A stretch of 64,000 nucleotides of DNA. It comes from Carallia brachiata. Its lineage: Eukaryota; Streptophyta; Magnoliopsida; Malpighiales; Rhizophoraceae. The notes below the pieces were generated by a model that saw nothing but the letters and a program-made list of their open reading frames with translations, was not told where the DNA came from and did no database searches. The stretch is from the NCBI GenBank assembly GCA_021464245.1, contig JADCRB010000030.1, positions 895,376 through 959,375 of the forward strand, written 5' to 3'. Made by a program: the position numbers and the translations under genes. Shown here one piece after another: positions 34,378-48,039 of the stretch (the first letter of the stretch is position 1; each line of letters starts with the position of its first letter).

Positions 34378-37300
34378 TTAAATTGAATGTTCATTCAGGC
34401 TGAAGTTCAGCCTCTCATCCTCCCACTTCAGTATCTCCCTAGCGTACTTTAGGGCTGCATCAACACTGCTAGGCTCCAGCCCCTTAACCACAGAGACGTA
34501 CAATTTCCTTCCAGTAAGCGAAGCATAGAGCCTCTTGAATTTCACAGCAACATAGTGGGAACCTAGCTGACCAAGCGTGGGGCTACTATTAATACTGTTG
34601 TTGTTTCTATTGCTGTTGGAGCGATGACGGCTGATCAATGGATGAAAATCATCAAACCACTCGCACTGGGACAATGGCACTTTTTCTATCTTTTCCTCAA
34701 AAAGATCAAATTTGTTTAATATCAAAAGAAAGTCCATCTGGTTGAAAGTTGTATGAGTAACAATACTCTCAAAGAAGTTCCGGCTAATCAACATCTTGTT
34801 TGAAGAAAACCCATTCCCCTCAACTGCAACTTGGTCATAATCACTCAGGGACACACAGAAGATGACCATCCCAACATCTTCAAACATCTCCAGCCACTTA
34901 CAGTTCTCTCCAAGCCCCCGTGCCTGCAGCCTAATCAGTTGATACCTAGGGAGCAATACAAAAGGAGTTGAGAAAAACAGGAAACCATGGCTACCCAAAA
35001 TGAATTAGATGACACAGCAAAAATATATTTGATCATTTACGGTTCATATGGTGCAGTGAAATGCACAAGAAATTGCTTAGTGACAATGGCCAGAGCAAGA
35101 CAAACCACAACGTTTACTTTTGAAAATGTAACCCACCTAAGCAAAAAGTCATGTTGATCATCATTGTCGTACTTATCATCAGGTGACTGTGGAAATGAAA
35201 AGTCCAAACAAGCAAGCCCATTTGATGAAGTAACACCCTCGGCATATAGGATATCCAAATCTGAAGGTTCATAGTCTGTTCTCAATATGTCAACAGCCTG
35301 TTGGGAAGGAAAATTATCTCAGTAGCCATAGGCTGTAACTAGATGCAGAATAGAAGCATAAATGAAAACAAGGAGATTCACAAGTGACAAAATTTGGCCA
35401 GGTAACCAGAAGCATGATCTTACCCGATCTAAGTAATAACTAGCAAAACTTGGTAGCATTTCCAGTTCATTTCTTCTATTGTAGGTGGCCTGAATGGCTG
35501 GGTCCTTCCATAACTCTTCAACCAATGGTGCATATTCACGAGTAGCAGCTGGAAAGATTACTTCCAAATTGCCAGACACCATAGTCTTCAAAAGCCATTC
35601 AGAAAATGCTTTGAGCCTTGGGCCGATAGAGTAGATAGTTTTATGTTGCCGATTACTTGCATTCCCTGCTAAAGCAACATTTTGTCCAGCTACTATCAGA
35701 AGCTACGCCTCAGATGTGAGGGTTAGCCGACAACACTACTCAATTATGGGAACTCAAGCCGTAAATCAAACTTAAGCAATCAAACTTAAGCTTCTGTCTG
35801 CCCACACAATGGCAGGCAGCCCCCATCTATCATTCCCCATTTCTTACTAAAAAAATGTGTACTGTTGAATCATCAACTAACTAGAATGGAGCAACAAATA
35901 GAAACTAGCATCAACAAAATTCATCCAATAAGTTTTTCAACAAAACTGTGGGGTTTCTATGTGTTTGTTTGTATTCACATATACTTATGCATACCCTTTC
36001 TTGCTTGAGTATATGTGTAAGTAAAATTGTGGCACATGCACATAAAAGGGAAGTCGAGAATAGCACACAACAAATGCACGTACCACTGGCATCTGTTTCA
36101 CTAGAATCTTGATCATTCTTCATTTGATCCAAACTTTCCTCCTCAAAATGCTCACGTCCCTCAAGCAGTATGCCAATATACCCATATACGTTGCTCTGAA
36201 TTCTCAATTTAATATTTTCACGTTCATCCTCTGTGAAAGGGACTGGTTTATAAAGAATTTTTGCCTGGAAGAAAAGTTTAATCAAAATGAACAAAATAAG
36301 TAAACATATTATTTCCCATTAACTAGCAATTCAGAAAAACCATCAATTTGAAGACAAAGCATCCAAGCATTCTTTCCAAAAGAAGGCTTCAATTCTTAGA
36401 ATATGAGTTCAAAGATCCAAACATCACAGTAAGATATTTAGAAAATAAGATATATTTACAACTTTTCCCACAAGTTTTTGGTCAGACAGACCATAAATAG
36501 TCCTATCAGGTCGTGCATTGATAATAGAATACTACAAACCCTTCTTTACCAATTATCATATCTAGGAATAGATACCCTTGTCAATCCAATATACAATCAA
36601 AATTACACGAGTCTATTATTCAGAGGTGCAAACTCTTCTTAGGAACCTACCTGCTTAAAAATAGTACTTGTACCAGATCCACTGTAACCTACTAAAAGAA
36701 ACTTCAGAAGCGATTTTTGCTCAAGGTAGTCTAGGACACTCCTACTGATCGGACTGTTCACTCGTTCCCCACAAGAGTTCGAAGATTTGGCAGGGATAGG
36801 CAGTGACAAGAAAGTGCAAACAACCTTCATTCCTGCCTGCAAACCAACTTAAACAGAGACACGTTGCCAATCATGGACATAAAACTAAGTAACAATAACT
36901 TCATCCAAAAGTATTGTTCACGTGTACAATGTACCTTGCCCCAAATGTAACCTTTAGTGTTCTTCTGCCCCTCTTCCTGGTACGAACCATCCTCGTTCAC
37001 CCAGAAATGTGGGTTTCCAGCACATTGGACTCCAGCCAGCTGCAATACGCAACAATATGGTCTCAACAACCTCTTCACATTCACCCATACAAAAAGATAA
37101 AAAGGAAAATATTGCATGTTGTGAAACACCAACCTGCAACATCCTAAGCTCTACTTTTGTAATCTCCCTGCCATTTATGTAAACTTGAGTGTTTCCATTA
37201 CTAGCATTTGCACTAATGGGACCCCCAACATTCAAATGAGCACTTATAATCTGGGAAGGCTTCTGTCCTTCCTGTTTCAGTAAAGGTTACCACAATTATC

Positions 37301-38573
37301 AGCCTACATAATTATACAAGTAATCTGATTGAAATCTGGCATGCTAAAATTCCTTAAAGAATAAACTATTCACCTTTCCCCAGAGTCCCGACACCTTATC
37401 ATACCAATAGTTTCCAGGTTTCAGTTTCTTTGGTGGATTTGAGCAAGTCTGCAAAATAACTAGTTCCTCATGACAAAGAGGAATCCCATTTACATAGACA
37501 TACTCTGCAGGCAACTGATTCGCCTCGCAAAACTTCTCAGCCTTCATTATCTGTCTAACCTCTAAATCATTGAGCAGTCGCTTAAGCATTCTTGAACATT
37601 TCCCCAAATTCCCTCTTTTCAATTCATCAATGGGGAAACCAATGCAAGTAACACATTTCCTTCCTTCAGGCATTGACCCCATTGCTCTAAGCACACAATT
37701 ACTACAATACTTTGCATCACAAACCAGACAAACCTCCTTCTCAGTAAATCTATTCCCCTTAAGACACCGATAACATGCCCTCCTCTTCCCTTTACCTTGG
37801 AGCTCTCTCTTGTTCTGTACAACCCTTCGCTCCTCTTCACTGAACTCTGCACTGTCATCAAAACCTCCAGCACCGATAGCATCATCTGATTCAATACCAA
37901 GAAAAGTAACGACCTGGGCTCGCTTATTTTCCCCATTCACCTCATTATGACACTCCCCAGTAGCCTTAAGGCTGGAAACCCGCGAAGACGGGTAATCCAT
38001 GCTCAAAACCGAATCATTTGACGCCCAATCTTGATTCAGTTCATTTGAAACCCTCAATCTCGACGAACTCTCACATGATTTATTATCCAAACTATCTGAG
38101 AACTCTATGGTGCCGGAGCTCCTGGCTCCATTTAACAACTCATTAGAAACATCATGGCTAACACAACAAGAAGAAGACCCATAACGCCCATTCGAAAACT
38201 CTAACGCACCTGAGCTGCTCAACTCGCCAGACAACCCGAAATCTTGATTGTTATCGGTCGCTCTCTCGATAACAGAAGTCGGAGAAACCGTCGCCGCCGT
38301 CTCCTCCGACTCCTTGTTTCCAATCACAGAAGTTGGAGAGACACCAGATTCGAGTTCTTTAAAAAGGGTTTTCTTCTGATCCGATGGCAACAGCGGCTTA
38401 ACGACCGGCAAAGAGAGTTTATCTGGAACAGAGAGCCGTGACACGACGGCGGCGACCGGAATTTTGGTAACGTTGATGGGGACGGCGCGTGGGATTTCGT
38501 AAGGCACCGGCGGGCCGTTGTATTCCAAGGCAAAGGAAAAATGGGCTCCATCCTCCTCCGTCGCCGGCGGCAT
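34378..38573 (-). CDS. XLG1: extra-large G protein alpha subunit, XLG1-type
   Basis: Eight exons: 38573-37374, 37271-37134, 37039-36935, 36836-36651, 36264-36084, 35665-35424, 35297-35137 and 34945-34378; all phases agree. 926 aa as read. The N-terminal half has SVSPTSVI-type and DYPSSRV motifs and a Cys-rich region in exon 1 (CYRCLKG ... [12 protein letters not shown] ... CVTC). The Galpha-like half has a P-loop-like GYSGSGTST in exon 4, without the canonical Lys as is usual in XLGs. [19 protein letters not shown] and the G4 motif NKFD follow in exon 8. XLGs pair with Gbeta-gamma at the plasma membrane and nucleus and act in immunity, root growth and hormone responses. The protein ends NEHSI with TAA. 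One extra A at 34378-34379 hides the family tail YSTEASSYSL, so the true end is probably 10 residues longer. Confidence 0.93.
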
Positions 38574-41500
38574 GCTTTCTCAGTTTCTTGACTGAAAATT
38601 TCTCAACTCAAAAACCCTAACTTCCCCAAATCATGATTTAAAAGAGGATGGGGCCGCTCCATTTTAACTCAAATTCAAATCCTAAAGCGATGGTGGCTCG
38701 AAGAACCATCTATGGCTGTTTTGCAAGAAAAAGGAAAAGATTTTGAAAAAAAGTGGTTTGGTATATTAGATTAGTGTGAAAAAGTAAGGGAATAAAATGG
38801 GATTTTGGTTGCAATTAGAGGGAAACTGGGAGCAAAAAGGGAAATGGGGTTTTGAAATTGTGGAAGCCAGAAGTATCCAAGGAAGAAAAGACACGTTTTT
38901 GGAGGAAATTTGTTAAAAAGTGTGATTTTGGGAAGAGGGAAAATTTGCTGAAGGTAATAAGAGTTAAAAGTGACAGCCAAGAAAAGAAGAGAAAAGAATA
39001 CAAGGTGCTGGCGGAACATGATGGCCAGGACATGTAGGAAGTCGATGGAAATGGAATCTCTGATCTTCTACATTATAATTTACTTTTTTTCATTAACAGG
39101 TGTGGGGCAATCGAATTTGAAATTTTTAATTTTAATTCTAATAATAATTTTTAAAAAATTATTGCTTAATCAACTTTTATAAGGATCAGTATTGTTATAT
39201 CTAAATAATTTTTTTTATTTAATTTTAATATTAACAAATTTAAAATGACCTGTATAAGGGTCTATTCCACTTATTTTAGTTACTTAACTACTTAGTTGAA
39301 CTTCTTTCTTTCAGTTTATCAAAGAAAACAAATTTAAAATGAACAACTAAACACGTAAATTCAAACTCCAATCTTGATAAAATAAAATATATCTAATCAT
39401 TAACTAAATTATTACTTTAAATAATAATTTTAATATTACTTGCTCTATATTTTGTTGGTTTAGACTATAATTTTTCACTAGTAGGCTTCTTAGAAAAATA
39501 AAAAAAATCGCGTAGGCAATTTTAATGTCTAATCAACATTAGCTTGTTTGCTATAAATCTTGCTTTTTCCTTATCAACTCCTGTTTCTTTTGCTGGTTCT
39601 TGGAGGAGGCGGAGGCCGTGGATGGGGACGCGTCCTTTATGCCCGTACAACTTACAAGGTCGGTTTGCCTAGTGGCGAAATCGGATCGGATGTACGTGTA
39701 ATCCGTTGGACCGTCCAGTTGTGTTTTGTTTATGGGCATAGACCCGAGTCAATTACAGGTAGAATTTTTATCACATTATTAGAACTTTCCCTAACCTTTA
39801 TCTTTTGTCTTTATTATATTTTTTTTTAATATAGTCTTTATTATAATTGTTATCATGCATATAAAATTTAAAATATACAATAATATTGTTTAACGTATAA
39901 ATTTACAACGCCTAAATATCTCTTAGCTTTGTTTTTTGTTTGTTTTTTTTTTGGTAAAATTGGTGAACGGAAAATAGGTAAAAAAAAATTTTTCTACAAT
40001 CAACTGGATTATTTGTATAATGAGAAGATAAATTATTACAATAAAATTTAAAAGTATATTTTTATCTAATTTTTCATTAAAAAAATTAAATATTTAGTTG
40101 CACAAATAAATCAATTAGTTACATAAAAAAAATTTTCGTTTGTTCTACGTCTTCTTTTCCGTATCTGCATAACAATGTTTTTCTCTGTTTTGTAAGTTGG
40201 GCCCACTGCCACCAAAGAAAGATAACATGCAAGGATGTGGTTATTGCGTGTGGCGTGTGAATATTTTTTGGTTGTCCTCCAAAGAGAATTGACGACGATT
40301 TGATGCTGGACTCGAGCCGGCAAGGCAATTACAATTTGAGCAGCAGGGAAACTGCAACCGAATTTTGGTGCCCGTCCGGACCGATTTCATTTCTGAGTTA
40401 GGCTGAACCGACCCGTTGGCCATCTCTACTTTTTTGGGAATTATTTCCTTGCACGTTAACATTCATAGATTGAAGCGTGGGCAATGGGACTTTTGTTTTT
40501 CTCTCTGTTTTTTTTTTAGGTCTACAAAATAGATAAATAAAAATAGTATCTTATAAATTAAGAGATATTTATTCAAATCTTTATCTAACTTAGACTAAAT
40601 AATTTATACTGAATCTAAGAAAAATGTTATTGGAGCATTCTTAATTCCTAAAAATTTAGAGTAAGTTTAATTTGATGGATCATTTCTAAGAAAGACTCAA
40701 AGCTTTGATATTTCTCACCCAAAATCCAAATCTTTGCTAATTGCACCACACAATTAGCGGTAGACAATGGGACTCTACTGACGGTGGCGGCAGCTAAATC
40801 TCGTCTCATCGGAATGATTATGGGAGGAAGGGATATGTTTATTATTTCTCTCTTTTGATGTTTTTTTTTTTTTTCAAAGGACCTGTCTTCCCCTTTTTTT
40901 TTTTTTTTTGGTCTTACTATAAGTGATTTTGGCCTTATGAAAAAGAGAGATGATGAGATACTGATAGAATTTCAAACTTTTTTTTTTAAGTCTATAAAAA
41001 ATTATATTCATCATTTGAAGAAAAAAATAAGATTAAATAAAATTTAAACTCCACCTATTAATTGAGGAGTACTTCCTTCAATTAGTTAATCAATCGAATC
41101 AATATCCAACTCAACCTCAATTTCAAACCCCCTTTTTTTTTTTTTTTTTAATCTGAAAAGAGGTATTAACATCCTATGACAATTTTAAACCCCTTTCAGT
41201 AGGCAAAAACTCTAGCCGGTGGGCAATGGAACAAGTCTAGGTCCTCATTACTAGGCCTGACAAGCCCATTATTTCAGTGCCGCAGCGAGGTTAAGACGGT
41301 CTGTCATTTTTATCACAGCACATAAAGATTGGGCCAATATCATGAAGTTTAATGAGTTGACCAATCAAGCTCTGATCCAAACTTAAAACCAACAAATACA
41401 ATTTTTATTTTCTGTCCTTTTGGCCCATTTTCACAGCCGATGAATTTATTTAAGAGGCCGATCGGGAGTCTGCATTTTTTCTCGGGCAATTATCTGGAGT

Positions 41501-44500
41501 CTCCTGTTCATCATGCGTCCGAGAGTTCATATGTTCAGATGGAATCACTCTTTAATCTTTTTTTTTTTACTAAATTAACGATAAATATTCAAAAAATCAT
41601 GTAATGAAATATTTTAAATATGTAACCATAAAAAGAATTATCAACTTTTTTCTGTTGATGATTTTGATAATTCTTTATATAATTATATATTTTAAGATCA
41701 TAATTATCAACTTTTTTGTTGATAATTTTTTTATAATATACATTTCGGAATATTCTATAATATAATTTTTGAGATATTTAAAATTCCTCTTTTTAGTATA
41801 TTACAATTGAATGTGTTATAAAGTCCCTGATTTTCCAATACGGGACAGAAACAAACCAATAAAAATATCCTATTTCAATACTATTAATTGCAAAATTTGT
41901 ATTTAATTAATGGACGATAACAACTAATTATCGGGGATATTCATATTGTTACTAACATATATCCTTTCAGTACAGACCAAAAATAAAATAAAAAAACATA
42001 TGTCCTTTTCGTTAAAAAATAATAATATAATTTGTGTTTTAAATTAAATGCTTTTGAAATGTACAGCTTTGGCAAGATGAATGCAGAGAGATTGGCGCAT
42101 CAAACAAATTAATGCCAAACTACACATTTTGCTTCTATTTTGTTTATTTTGTCAACCAACAAAAGATATCCTTGGGAAAACTCGGTCCACAAGTGATTAT
42201 AAATTTAAAAAATCGAACAGTGATATACTTTTTGAATTTCATGAGATATTTATTATTTCAGCTCTTTAATTAGCAGAAAAGAAAATTTTTCATAAATTAA
42301 TGCTGGTAGAGCTAAACTAAGAGATGAGATGACATCAGTTTGATGTGCAGAAATTGTCTTGATGTGTGGCAGAATGCTGATAAAATAATACTATTAAGAT
42401 TTTCTATTACGCGTTTATAATTTTTATCATCGTAATCATACATCAATTACCCAAATACGAATTGACATTTCTGGTGGGTATATATTTAATCCGCATCAAA
42501 AATATTTTACCCTATCTAACATTTCCCCGTATAAACTGAGCGAACCATGATTTTCAAGAGGGGCTGGTCATCATAAACATGGGATCGCGGGTGGAAAAAG
42601 AGGAGGGGCCGAGGGCGTTGAATCTTACATGCATCTGAACGGACATAATTTCAAGGCTCTCTGAACGTATCTTTTCATCATTGAAAAACAAGGTAATTAT
42701 ACTGTTCATCGACTTAATTATTAATATTAAATTTTAATAACTGTAGTATACGACATAATAGACGAAATATATAACATTTTTTATATTTACAAACAAAGTA
42801 TACGATATATTAAGGAGAGAAGTGTATGACCCGTGTGAATAAATAAAATATACGACCTGATAAAAAAATTATTAAAAAATTATATAACATATCAAAAAAA
42901 ATATAAAAGTTATGTAAATAGTTATTAAGAACCAAAATTTTTTAATTTAAAAAATATATAACTATTCAAATAAATTAAAAAAATCATATATTGTAATCAC
43001 TTGTAACTATCAAATTTTACAACTACACGGTAGTCCTCTCTTTAATAAAAAAGTGAATTGCGGACGTGGGTTTGTTCGGGTGGCACGCAGTATGTCTCTT
43101 GTCTTCAAGTCCTACCGAAGTTTCTTCATCCCCTTCTCAGGAAGGCGGAAGCGGAGAGCCTGAGACCACTCTTACTAGGCGCAAATAAAAAAAAGGAAAA
43201 GTGAATTGCCCATTCACACGTTGGTTCACATTCGTAGAAACTTGTAGCATTGGTTTTCTGACAAATGAAATAAATTATGCATTTCAATTTTGCTTTATTC
43301 ATTGTTTTTATTTTTTTCAAACCATAAATGACAGCTGCCTAACCTATGAGACCAAATTCTTCCACGGAAAACAGTTTGCGGCATACAAAATTTGGTATAT
43401 AATTTATTCACAAACTTTTAATTTTAAGTAATACATCCATATTTCTATAAATAAAGTTTATCACTTTATTTTTTATTAGATAAAGTATAAATATTATTAT
43501 TTAAAGTTAAAAGTTTGTTATAACATGAATAAATTGTACAAACTCGAACCCTTCTTCCGCATCCAGTTTATCTGACCCGCTGACTCCGATAGCCATGCTG
43601 ACCTCATGGGATTCTGCCGCAATCATGTGCAAGTGAGAAAAATAGAACAGAGGAGATAAGGAAACTTGCATTTAAAGCCAAGGCATATAGAAGTTTCTTT
43701 TGCACATAATAATATATATAGACAAAATAAAAGGCAACAGATTCTTCAAAATTCACCATCAACTAGACTTTCTGTGCTTTCATACTATACGTCCCAATGG
43801 GCTTGGACATCAGAAAATTTCCCAAAGTACACATGACAGACTGTCCACTCTTAAACAAACAAAAATTACCATTAATCAAGCAAAATTTTTTTCTTCATTA
43901 GGCTTTCAATGACAAATTGACAATCGTTTTGCTTTGGTTTTACATTTGAATAGGTCTAATTTATTTTTTAAAATTATTTTATTTATTTACCTCAAGAATA
44001 TAGATAAACTGATACGCTTTTTTTTTTTTTTTTTTGGTTACAAACAAAACATATGTACTTTTATTATGAGATGGCCAAGAATGCAAACTGCCGAATTGAA
44101 AAGACAAGAAATGAGAATCAAGTAGGCAAAACAACGAAAAAGAAATCAAGAGAACGATACGAAACTATGCATTCAACCCAACGAGACAGACCATCAAACG
44201 AATTGGGTATTTCACATGTCCCTCCCATTCCCATATGTATACTCACTATATGTCAATCCTCGCTATACATCCAAGAAAAACAACAGCAATCCCACTAAAT
44301 TACGTAGCAAAACCAATTGAAGTTGCCAAAACCAATTCATTGTTGAATTGAATGCACGATTCATCGGGAAGAAGATGTATTGCATAGTTACTTCTCTAAT
44401 ATGACATCTACATGCGCACAAGCTGTAAAGACCCGTATTCTTTGCAGCAAATCAATTGAAGTTGACAAAAATTTTTTGTCCGCGTTGAACCTGATTATCA

Positions 44501-44546
44501 ATGAAACTAAGAGTACAGGTGACTGGTGACAAGACCTAGCCGCAAG
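38574..44546. other. long intergenic region, no gene seen
   Basis: The first 100 bases are the XLG1 leader. The rest is AT-rich with poly-T runs (40860, 41130). An inverted-repeat-like stretch at 42700-43030 is related to the element at 13905-14455. Some GC-richer spots (39590-39720, 40300-40420, 43550-43620) show no protein similarity I recognise. No coding sequence is supported. Confidence 0.6.
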
Positions 44547-45799
44547 CTAGTGCTTTGCTTCGCTAATTCTGCCCTGAGTAGAGAAGCTTGGGGCTGCTCG
44601 CAGCACGGTTGGCGCGCTACCTGCACATCCTTTGAACGGCATTGGAGGCCCAAATTCAGAGATCCGCCACATTCTCACAGACTTATCAAGACTACCACTA
44701 TACAAAATCCACCGCCTTTCACGAGACACCGATTCATGATCTCTCGCTGCAGCCAAGCACTTAATAGGCCCAGAATGACCAGTTAACAATGACAAGCAAA
44801 CGTGATCACTCCCCATTCTGCTCCACACACATATCCCCATATCGGCTGACCCGCTGAACAAAAGGTTGCCGGCTGCAACCAAGCACAGAACCGCCAATTT
44901 ATGGCCCATCAAAATTCCTCCATGAGATAGGTGCGATTTCCGGTCCCAGAAGTTAACCAGCCCATCCGAAGACCCAGCGTAGATCACTGTACCGTCAGGA
45001 TTGACTGCCAATGCCGTAACTGCGCATTCTTGTTTCAACAGCGTTTGAGAAAAGAAGTGTTTGGTCCCTTTCCCTTGCATTTCTCTTCTCCAAACTTTGA
45101 CCGTGCCGTCTGCCGAACCCGTAAAGACCAAACCATCGAATCCAGCAACAAGAGAATTAACAGCGTCGTCATGTGCAGTCACCGATTCCAGGCATTTGGA
45201 ATCTGATATTCTCCAAACCTTGAATGTCTTGTCCCAAGAAGCAGAGTAAATAATTGTCCTGTCTTCGTTAAAACTAAGACAAGAGATGGCATCCAAATGC
45301 TTTAGCCACAACACACTTTTATGCCGTCTAATTTCAACGTAACTACTCGGTCTCATCGAATGATTGATGTAATCTTTAAAGCTTGGCAAAGTCCCCACAC
45401 GCCTGTGAACGCTTGGATTCCTGGAAGAAATCCTCCACATCCTTATTTTCCCATCCTGATGCCCTGTAAATATTCTGTCTCCGGAAATTACTATTGCTTT
45501 AACCAACCCACTATTCGATCTAAACCCGGAAAATTCCCTGTTGTTTTTCCAAACCCGAATGTTCTTGCTATCCGAACCGGTATACAAAAGCTCGCCGGAC
45601 GCTGCCAGCGAGTAGATATGACCCCCTTCACGAACCAACGATCCCATAAGAACATTCGGGGAGTAATTATCAACATTGCCATCCTCAAAAAAGAAGAGCG
45701 GTTCGTGTTTAAATGAGCGGACCACGGAGACTTGCTATACGGAGAAGCCGAGAGGTCCATGTCCGACAAAGACTCGATTCCAAAACTATTTCTCTCCAT
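44547..45799 (-). CDS. JINGUBANG-like WD40 protein, one frameshift
   Basis: A single exon. From [14 protein letters not shown] onward it is a seven-bladed WD40 propeller with repeats ending IRVW, IRMW, FKVW, VKVW, VNFW, ICVW and [14 protein letters not shown] and [13 protein letters not shown] start blades. This layout and order are those of plant JGB-like proteins. JGB itself restrains pollen germination and jasmonate synthesis; the role of this copy is unknown. The conserved N-terminal SPYSKSPW lies in a different frame, reached from [10 protein letters not shown] at 45799. The two frames join if one T is added to the run at 45687-45692 (417 aa). If the shift is real, translation could restart at MGSLVREGG and still give the whole propeller. 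Confidence 0.85.
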
Positions 45800-46139
45800 G
45801 GAATTATACTTCTTACTCGTTCTTACAGAGAAAATGTTAATGGAAGAAGCAGAAAGGCGACCTGATGATCTAGAATACAGTGATCGTCTGTTGATTGGCT
45901 CCTTTATTGTTACAGATTCTATGTTGTTGTTAACTTTAAACAATGTTAAAGAAGAACAACAATAGAATATTAAAAAGATGGTGTCTATAAAGGAAAAAAA
46001 GAAACATAGAGGATAATTGCGGACGAAGGAAAGGAAAAGCAGAAAAACAAACAGGAAAACTATTGATGTGAAAAGATGATCCTGGCGGTATGTTGAGGGA
46101 ATGGAAATTACAGGATGACCCATGGTCACGCATTGTCTT
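45800..46139 (-). promoter_or_regulatory. 5' flank of JGB-like gene
   Basis: Presumed leader and proximal promoter. The frame stays open upstream of MERNSF as far as 46129, so a longer N-terminus cannot be excluded. However, the added residues are hydrophobic and Phe-rich, unlike the family. Confidence 0.35.
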
Positions 46140-48039
46140 GTAATTAATTTTTTTTATCTGAAATGTTAATCAAAGTTGGTTATTTATATTATATATCTTA
46201 TCCACTGTAAATCACTAATTTCTGTTGGGGCTTAGGTGGATACGGATTAAATTAAAACTATTAGATCAGAAGATATGATATCCTAGGAAAGTAGCAGAGC
46301 TATTTTGGGTCACGTTCTTCTAAGTTTGGTGCTGAAACTCAGGATCTAGGATCAGCTAAGTTTGTGGTGACTCAGACAAAGGGCTATTCTGAGAAGAGAA
46401 ACGCAGTAGTTTGTCTAAAGAATGGTGGGGGTTGACCGGCAAAAGATAGAGGCAAAAAAACCAAAAGACCTTTGACTTGGTCTGAAGAATAAGATCTTCC
46501 ATTCTTTTCTTTCAATTTTTTTTTTAGCACTGGTACTTGGATAAAATTTGTCAAAAAAAAAATCCATAACACAATGAATTGCTAATTTTGGGCAATAACA
46601 TTGATAAAAAAATAAAGCGGTAACATATATTTATTTTATTAAGGCGATAAAATTTATTTGTTTTATTGTTTTACTTTTTATTAGTATAATTGTATCAAAT
46701 TGGTTATTCATTGCATTATAGATTTTTTCTCTAACAAATTTCCTATGACTATCTACGTTTTTTTTTGTTTTTCAGAGTTTCTCAATCTGGAGAACTCAGT
46801 ATCGTTAAGTTGGTGGAAGGGCGCTCCTCCCAAAGAAAAAAAAAACGGTTTCTCAATTGTCTTTGAGTTTGAAGTTGTTCTGATGGCAAATAATTTATAA
46901 TTTATAGTGCCAACTTGCGTCAATGAGAGCAAGAAAGGACACCGCGAGGGAAGAATTCCTGGACATAATAGTAAACAGGGCGAAGATAGTGCACCGAATG
47001 TGATGTCTGGACAAAAAACAATCAATTTTCTTTTTATTGTATTTATATTAAAAAAATGTGAAAAAATTAAAAAATTATGCAATTAAAATTTAAAATTAAA
47101 TGCATGTTATACTAAAATTTAAAATGTATATTGCACATGATATGCATTAGAATAAAAAAAAAATTGTTCTAATAAAATCAACACAGTTATAATAAAAATG
47201 TAACTAGTTACATTTTTATGGGGTGTTAGGAAAAAGATTTTTGCGCAAAATCTTTTTCCTAGCAAAAATTTGTTGAATTTGCTCTAAGATCTTGGGTTGA
47301 ATTCCCCAAAGAAATAATTGATAGGACTAAATTTATACTTTTAGAATTCACGTTTTTGGTGTGAAGTAATTTTTTTGACTAAATTGTAGTAGTTCCATCC
47401 AACTTTCATATTTTTTTTACCAAAAAAGAAAATAATGAAAATTAATTGATTTTGATTGAATTACAATACAAGTATTCAGAGGACAGAGAAGCCGACCAAG
47501 AAGACAATCTGAAAGAACGAACTGATTTTAACATTTGCAATGTGAAAATGAGCTAGTAAGTGTTGATTTTCTTGGCTATGCTTAAATACAAATGGAAAAT
47601 TAATCCTTGTCCGAAAGGGATTCCAGTTTCCATAGGGGCATGGCTAATTATTGCAAACACCTTTTGACAGCAAATGCCTAAATAAGAACTCTCTTCTGAA
47701 GAGAAAAGGCAAGAAAATTTTCAAGAAACATGTTGAATGAACATGAGTTCTAAAAATAACGTGGTAATAATAATATTTATCTAATGGTATAGTAGATAAT
47801 AGTAATCATGCACTTTCACACGTATAATTATGCAACTAAGTTCCTAAAACTATTATTCCGATAGTAAATTCAAAATACATACTAAAGTGCGCAATGAAAG
47901 CACTGATCATGAATTGTTACGCACGTTAAAAAATAAAAATGTATGCCCTGCCCCATGTACGTAACTGCATATACAAAATTATACATCCCAAAAACCACAA
48001 AGTGGTGTCGATGGATATATGCCCTGCCCCATGTACCTT
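46140..48039. other. intergenic, no gene seen
   Basis: AT-rich DNA. A short perfect inverted repeat (AAAAAGATTTTTGCGCAAAATCTTTTT-type palindrome) lies at about 47231-47260. No gene is recognised. Confidence 0.55.

Noticed and set aside
43550..43630. GC-richer spot with a possible short coding segment
   Set aside because: Stops in all frames within about 30 codons and no motif.
45491..45725. Open frame for the WD40 protein appearing to start at 45725
   Set aside because: It begins at GTG, not ATG, in the nuclear gene of a plant. The family N-terminus is in another frame, so this is not the true start.
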